Source of the DNA: Salvelinus alpinus
Taxonomy: Eukaryota > Chordata > Actinopteri > Salmoniformes > Salmonidae
Length of the DNA stretch: 64,000 bases
NCBI RefSeq assembly: GCF_045679555.1
Contig: NC_092115.1
Location: 32,863,596 to 32,927,595 of the forward strand
Reading direction: 5' to 3'
How positions within the stretch are numbered: the stretch's first letter is position 1; every line of letters starts with the position of its first letter. Under the pieces are notes generated by a model, which did not search any database, was not told where the DNA came from, and saw nothing but the letters and a program-made list of their open reading frames with translations. Of this stretch, positions 42,241-64,000 are shown piece by piece. The position numbers and the translations under genes were made by a program.

Positions 42241-43610
42241 TATGTGTGCTTTCAATTTTGGTTAAATATGTCCTGCGGTGGCAGAGGAATTTGGGTTTTT
42301 TTGGGTTCGTTTTTTGACGAATTTGGCCTCTTATGATGTTTGTGCGGTATACTGTGTGTAATACAAGGCTGCAGGGAGGCTACTGCATCCATTCATTTGT
42401 CTGTTCAGTTGATGTGTATGGATTTGTCCTGCATTTATTTTAGTGTGCAGACATGCAGGGTGTGTTATATACAGACCTTTGAATGTGTATGTATCATTTT
42501 GTATAATATGCTTGGATTCTGTGCTTTCCATCTTGTAGAGTCACTGTGACTTCAGTTTCGAAAGGAGCTGATGGTTTACCTGCTTTGTTTTGTCCTTATT
42601 CAATAAAGGAACATAATGTTACACATTGTGTTTTTATATTCATATGGAATGTGTATTTGTTTATATGACAGAGTACTAGGGCCACACTGAAGAAAAAGGA
42701 TAAAGTCATAAATTTATGAGGCTGGTTCTTTCTGCAGAAAAGCTACATATTGTTTTTACAGTTTTGATACTTATGACAATGTGATACTTAATATTCTGGC
42801 ACATCAGCATGTCTTTGTTTATGAAACCATACTGAAGTACAATTTCACGAAATGCCCCACATCTGTCATTTTAACAACTGTCCTCCTTTAAAACAACTGG
42901 TTACAATATTATGACTTGTGTTTTTTTCCCCTCTGTGGCCCTAATATTCTATCATTTTATATATAGCCTTATAGTCTATGGGAAACTGTAAATTATCTAA
43001 TGATAGCAACATCTAAAAATCATTTTTTATCCAAAATCATTGAAATTAATGATCACAAACGTTTAAATAATAACAGTGGGTCTAGTTATATGTGATAACA
43101 ATGTATAGTGAGCAGTGAAATAACTATTGGTTTCCATTTGTGGTGACTGCTGACTGACATTAGGGATGAGATTAAATAGATCCTGGAATTTAGCCTGGTC
43201 TGGAGCAGGCTAGCTCCACAGAATAAATCTCCATGGTAATTTATACCATAACATATCCTCCTGCCCCCTATCCATCTTTAGTGCAACCGGATTACGGATC
43301 AATTGAGCCAGGATCACCAAGATATCCTGGCTTAATCCCTTATCCTAGTTTTGTGCAACAGGCCCCTGGCCAAGATAAAGCAAAGCAGTTCGATACATAC
43401 AACAACACATAGTTACACATGGAGTAAAACAAACATACAGTCAATAATACAGTGAAAAATAAGTCTATATACAATGTGAGCAAGTGAGGTGAGATAAGGG
43501 AGGTGAAGGCAAACAAAATATATATAAAAATAAATAAAAATATAAAAAGGCCATGGTGGCGAAGTAAATACAATATAGCAAGTAAAAAAATAATAAAAAA
43601 TAAAAAATAA

Positions 43611-43820
43611 AAAAAATGTCGGGAGAAACGATATCAGATGATGGGCGGATTACCCAGACCTTCAGTAGAACACAATTATTACAATGGAAATAATAATGAA
43701 ATACTTACAAAAATAAGAATATTAATGTATTCCATTTAAAATGTTAACCGTACTGATTGTAAGACACTCCGGAATCCCCTTGATGTGCAAATGCTAATGT
43801 AGAGCGCACACGTAGTTTAG
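43611..43820. other. Intergenic sequence before the mcm4 promoter
   Basis: AT-rich unique-looking sequence just downstream of the repeat that hosts the Harbinger pair. Confidence 0.4.
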
Positions 43821-43826
43821 CTTCGC

Positions 43827-43907
43827 TATTGGTGCAAAGTTTCCCGGGACTAAAACGTCACACCCACAATTTCGCGCCAAATTCATTGCAGTAGCACTAC
43901 GTAGTAG
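43827..43907 (+). promoter_or_regulatory. mcm4: mcm4 promoter and non-coding first exon
   Basis: An inverted CCAAT box (ATTGG, 43827-43831), an E2F-like TTTCCCGGGA (43840-43849), an ACGTCA half CRE (43855-43860) and a perfect E2F site TTTCGCGCCAAA (43870-43881) lie within 60 bp. A good donor (GTAGTAG|GTAAGA) follows at 43908, so the first exon ends at 43907 and carries no ATG in frame with MCM4. E2F control at the G1/S boundary is known for MCM genes. Confidence 0.75.
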
Positions 43908-44476
43908 GTAAGAAAAGTAATTTTAAGATACTGTAGCTAGCTATTTCTAAGGTTATTAAAGGCTAAATTAACTAGGTCGTTGTTTATTAAATGTTTTATG
44001 TTAGATCAAATTCAGATTACCTAATTTATGTGTTTGGGAGTGTTCACCGGATTTTTTAAATTGTTAACTTGCACTAGCTAGCTACTGTTTAACAATTGTC
44101 TTGAACATGCCAGCCATCAAAGTATTTGATAAAAAATGATTAGAAATATATAATTAGAGAATGTACCTAGTTAAGGATTTACAATAAATATTTTATTTTT
44201 AGTTGACAAGCTCTTTCGGGAAGTTTAGTTGACTTCCCAGCTAGCTAACTGGCTAGGATGCATTGTTTCATTACACGTCGAAAAGAATGCAAGTAGCTAC
44301 CAACAATTTACTAGTTAGCTATTGACATAACTAACTACAGGCTTTGTTATTAGCTAATTCAAGCTCAACTCAGCTATGTGTTACTTACTGGTTGCATTGT
44401 TATTTTACGAGTCAAAGGCGAATACATTTAACGTTATTTAACCAGATTTCTTTTCTAGGACCTGTGATCATTCAGA

Positions 44477-60917
<16,441 letters not shown>

Positions 60918-61112
60918 AGAAACTTGCGTCTCCCCTTACCTTGTACAGTCATTGAATTTGCACTTATTTCCCTGAACCAGCAGCTTTCTCTCTACAGAAT
61001 ACTGATCTGTGAAGAATGTTTGACCACATTAATGTTAATGACTCAGTCAGGACTAACATTGTATGCTTCATCATTACTGATAGTGCTTGGTGGCTTTGAT
61101 GTTTTGGTGAGC

Positions 61113-61118
61113 AATAAA
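61113..61118 (+). terminator. mcm4: mcm4 polyadenylation signal
   Basis: AATAAA lies 196 nt after the mcm4 stop codon and is followed by a T-rich stretch (TGCTTTAGTATGTCATTTG). Confidence 0.7.
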
Positions 61119-61289
61119 GAAATGCTTTAGTATGTCATTTGGGATGTTTCAGGTTTGGAAGAATGCTGATGCCAGGGCTACAATGCAACACTATAACAAG
61201 GTGTGCCATGATTATAGGCAGTGTGCACTTAAGACTGTGTGTTACCCAGCCTAGACCAAAAAGAGCACGCATAGCAAAAGCATAGTAGC

Positions 61290-61360
61290 CAGGAAAAACT
61301 CCCTAGAAGGTAGAAACCTAAAGAGGAACAGGGGAGGAGATCTGGCTGTACCAGTTTGAG
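61290..61360. repeat. Short dispersed repeat fragment
   Basis: AGGAAAAACTCCCTAGAAGG, then AAACCTAAAGAGGAACAG, is a fragment of a common salmonid repeat. Confidence 0.45.
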
Positions 61361-61668
61361 GTACTGTATGTTCATAGCATTCTCAAGCTTATTTAGTAGC
61401 TATGCAGTTGGTGTAATGTGCCCCTCCTGATTGTCCCAATGCAAGACCACCTTGTCAGCCACATTATTGGTATGACTGTTGGCTTTAATTGACTCTTGTC
61501 CAACCCCCACCCTTAACCCCCTAATTAGTAGTATACTCGAATACATGCAAAGAACCAGCAGGTGGGAGCGGTTTCTGCAAACATGCCTGAGGCCCAACAC
61601 ACCCCTATTTCATAGACTGCGGTCAAATAATCGTGATGTCACTGTGCTTCTGGATTTGGCTGAAGAAG

Positions 61669-61684
61669 ATGGCGGCGGCCTCAG
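61669..61684 (+). CDS. ube2v2: Candidate first coding exon of ube2v2
   Basis: ATGGCGGCGGCCTCAG before the donor GTTTGT encodes MAAAS and the first base of a Gly codon. Human UBE2V2 exon 1 likewise codes for a six-residue start (MAVSTG) that ends in phase 1 before VKVPRNFRLL. In human UBE2V2 follows MCM4 on the same strand, as here. The exon is only 16 nt, so the call rests mostly on synteny, start context and phase. UBE2V2 is the partner of UBE2N (Ubc13) for K63-linked ubiquitin chains. The rest would be right of the window. Confidence 0.5.
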
Positions 61685-62264
61685 GTTTGTCTGCTACACT
61701 GGGAAATATGTAAAGATTCTAAATATTAGTTGTACCTGTGAGTCATAGTATGTATTTACTTGAACACAATCTGAAAGCGATGCCGGGGGTCTGAAATGCT
61801 TGCAGCAAGCTAGCTATCGGCAATTATTGGCGAAGGTTAGCTAGTAACAAACTGTTGCTAACAGCCACCAGATTTATCTGATAAGATGTGTATTTTCATT
61901 ATTAAGTTGGTCACAAACTAGCATAATGATTTGATAGGTCAACCTAGCCTACTACCAAGTAACATAGCGTCTCTTTGATACAGTTAGCATAGTTAGCTAT
62001 ATAACTAACGTTACTAACTTGGATCATGGATGTTACAATTAGCTTGCTAGTTAAAAGCAAACAAAATTTGCCCTATTTCAGAATAGACCACTGGTTTTCA
62101 TAATTTGCTAGCTAACGTTTCTCCACACGCGCGTGCATCTACTAGCTACATAATGATAGATGTGATTGAACAAAATATTGTTGGTATCCATTATTACTGG
62201 TTAGCTGAGGAACGTTCAATCGATACTTGTAAACATAAATTCTGAAACCGCGTACCTCTACCTA
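61685..62264. other. Probable ube2v2 intron 1, no gene seen
   Basis: GC-poor sequence rich in TAGCTAGC-like motifs common near salmonid promoters. No repeat family or exon recognised. Confidence 0.4.
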
Positions 62265-62500
62265 TGTTTGTCCTGTACAACCGTGGTCCTTTTGCTGAAA
62301 TTCATACCTTTTAATAACATTTATCGAATATAACCATTGACTTTTTAATAATTTGTGTTGCTCAACTGTAGACATAGCGGCCTTCAGTATGTAAGTTGAG
62401 CAACACAAATGAGGAAAAAGTCAGTGGTTGTATTCAATCAGTTTTAATTTAGTATGGATTAAAGCACTCCTCAGACGGACCGCGGTTGTACAGGACAAAC
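62265..62500. repeat. Foldback inverted repeat, arms about 105 bp
   Basis: Left arm 62265-62367 (TGTTTGTCCTGTACAACCG ... TTTGTGTTGCTCAACT) and right arm 62394-62500 (AGTTGAGCAACACAAATGAG ... CGGTTGTACAGGACAAACA) are imperfect inverses. They are separated by 26 bp (GTAGACATAGCGGCCTTCAG...). The inner 16-17 bp and the outer 20 bp pair almost perfectly. Confidence 0.75.
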
Positions 62501-63029
62501 AGGCGTAGCCATGGTATATTGGTCCGTTAATACAGGACTAAAGGCCCCACTGCATTACTTTTGTTTAGATATATGCAATTTTTATTCAGATTTTTCAGAG
62601 GTTGCTGCAGCACCTCTACTTCCCGCGGCTATAATCATATTGTAGGTACAGTTTTCAGAATTGACATTTTTACAAGTAACGTTATTGACTGATGGTGACT
62701 CAATGTTGTTGATGGTGACTCAAATCGCACGACCGGCTATAAAAACTCAACTCCGCCTCAATATAAGAGAACGGAATTGAGCATTCCACTAACGGTTTGG
62801 TGTAGCACCGACAATTCTAGACCAACCTTAACTTGGCAACATTATCTTCATTCTCGAGCTGCCAAACATGTGTCTTCTAAAATGGCCGTGTGCAGTTGCA
62901 TGTGGTAGGTTTGTATTTAGAAAATGTTCCGTTATTAAAATAAATATATTTTTCTTCAGGAAGTAATCCAGCAGTGTGTACTCCATCTTGTCAATTTCAA
63001 ATCTTCTCTCATTGATTGAGACAGGTGGA
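62501..63029. other. Probable ube2v2 intron 1, no gene seen
   Basis: Unique-looking sequence with one short tandem repeat (GATGGTGACTCAA at 62691 and 62711). Confidence 0.4.
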
Positions 63030-63225
63030 TCTAATACAAAATTGATTCAAATTCACATACACCAAATACAACATACACATTCCCGTGACTTATGTACAAG
63101 CCCTTAACCAACAATGCAGTTTTTTTTTAAAGCACGAAAAATGTGTTAAATAAACAAATGGAAAAATAGTAACAATAAAATTGAGGCTATATGCAAGGGG
63201 TATCGGTACGGGTTAGTCAAGCTAA
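63030..63225 (-). mobile_element. LINE 3' untranslated fragment
   Basis: ACAAGCCCTTAACCAACAAT on the plus strand is the inverse of the 3' region of the LINE at 46195-47572. Only the 3' end remains. Confidence 0.6.
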
Positions 63226-63249
63226 TTGTGGTAATATATATAAAAAATA

Positions 63250-64000
63250 AACATCCTCTCACTGTCAACTGTGTCAACTTTATTTTCAGGAAACTTAACG
63301 TGTAAATATTTGTATGAACATAAGATGCAGCAACTGAGACATAAACTGAACAAGTTCCACAGACACGTGACTAACAGAAATGGAATCATATGTCCTTGAA
63401 CAAAAGTAAGTCAGTATCTGGTGTGGCCATCAGCTGCATTAAGTACTGCAGTGCACCTCTCATGGACTGCACCAAATTTGCCAGTTCTTGCTGTGAGATG
63501 TTACCCTAGTCTTTAGATATCAGCTGATGTAAGAAGGGCTATATAAATACATTTGATTCCACCAAGGCACCTGCAAGTTCCCGAACATTTGAGGGGAATG
63601 GCCCTAGACTTCACCCTCCGATCCAACAGGTCCCAGACATGCTCAATGAGATTGAGATCTGGGCTCTTCGCTAGCCATGGCAGAACACTGACATTCCTGT
63701 CTTGCAGGAAATCACGCACAGAACGAGCAGTATGGCTGGTGGCATTGTCATGCTGGAGGGTCATGTATGGATGAGCGTGCAGGAAGGGTACCACATGAGG
63801 GAGGAGGATGTCTTCCTGTAACGCACAGCGTTGAGATTGCCTGCAATGACAACAAGCTCAGTCCGATGATGCTGTGACACACCGCCCCAGACCATGATGG
63901 ACCCTCCACCTCCAAATCGATCCCGCTCCAGAGTACAGGCCTCGGTGTATCGCTCATTCCTTTTGACGATAAGCGGGATTCCGACCATCACCCCTGGTGA
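63250..64000 (-). mobile_element. Tc1-like transposon, C-terminal part, cut by the window edge
   Basis: The left end is near CACTGTCAACTGTGTCAACT (63260). The minus strand reads CTLERDRFGGGGSIMVWGGV (63900 region), then PYMTLQHDNATSHTARSVRD (second Asp) and SPDLNLIEHVWDLLDRRVKS (Glu), in two frames. About 50 bp of a foreign repeat tail (AGCTGATGTAAGAAGGGC at 63522) interrupts it near 63510-63558. The N-terminal half lies right of the window. Confidence 0.82.

Larger units (their letters stand above)
40118..43365 (+). mobile_element. PIF/Harbinger transposon, copy B (internal deletion)
   Basis: 3,248 bp, inverse in orientation to copy A, with target duplication CTG at 40115-40117 and 43366-43368. 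The part 40143-43365 mirrors 35613-38836 of copy A almost base for base (coordinates sum to about 78,978). About 1.2 kb is missing: the first four exons of the Myb-like gene and the sequence before them. The junction AAAAGTAGAATCCGATT shows GAAT, present on both sides of the deletion in copy A. A few single-base and 3-bp differences from copy A exist, for example at 35,935-35,970 and 36,665-36,700, and one synonymous change at 36780 / 42198. Confidence 0.92.
35577..43610. repeat. Dispersed repeat that hosts the Harbinger pair
   Basis: The left part (35577-35612) ends TTTCACCTTTATTTAACCAG. The right part starts CTGGCCAAGATAAAGCAAAG at 43366. In salmonid repeats these two halves are joined by about 40 bp. 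Here that 40 bp lies at 40075-40114, between two Harbinger copies, in inverted orientation. Confidence 0.7.

Noticed and set aside
35613-43365. Possible assembly hairpin artefact
   Set aside because: The copies differ by a 1.2-kb deletion, small indels and substitutions, and each has its own CWG flank, so a simple foldback error is unlikely. Long reads would still be the proper test.

Overview
The window looks like nuclear DNA of a salmonid fish (trout, salmon or char type). Three protein genes are recognised from their own exons. They lie in the order spidr (+), cebpd (-), mcm4 (+), which is the vertebrate SPIDR-CEBPD-MCM4 neighbourhood. A short candidate first exon of ube2v2 (+) follows. 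Between and inside the genes lie many Tc1-type transposons, TTAA-site elements, hAT-like elements, a tRNA-like SINE and LINE 3' ends of kinds familiar from salmonids. The species cannot be fixed from the sequence alone. Layout: 1-13,878 is probably upstream intron of spidr. It is filled with a LINE, three Tc1 copies, one MITE, a long (GT)n tract and a minisatellite; no spidr exon was recognised there. 13,879-32,356 holds the last ten coding exons of spidr, about 420 residues of a DNA-repair scaffold protein. Its introns carry nested transposons, including one stack four layers deep (25,890-30,167). 32,933-34,168 is the single-exon gene for C/EBP delta on the minus strand, tail to tail with spidr. 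35,613-43,365 is a large inverted repeat made of two almost identical PIF/Harbinger transposons, 40 bp apart, with the 40 bp itself flipped. It occupies the place where human has PRKDC. 43,827-61,118 is the complete mcm4 gene: an E2F-type promoter, one non-coding exon, and 16 coding exons that join in frame to 858 residues. Its introns hold Tc1 fragments, a LINE, a hAT-like host element, a SINE and a possible old LTR. 61,669 onward is the likely start of ube2v2 and more repeats, ending in a Tc1 copy cut by the window edge. How the genes relate: mcm4 encodes a subunit of the MCM2-7 replicative helicase, spidr a homologous-recombination scaffold, and ube2v2 (if correct) a ubiquitin-conjugating enzyme variant for K63 chains in DNA-damage tolerance. 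cebpd is a bZIP transcription factor. They are neighbours by conserved synteny and not an operon. The most unusual structure is the Harbinger pair: it records two insertions at neighbouring CCWGG sites, a deletion at a 4-bp microhomology in one copy, and an inversion of the sequence between them. Both copies share the same transposase frameshift, while one keeps an open Myb/SANT-like gene.
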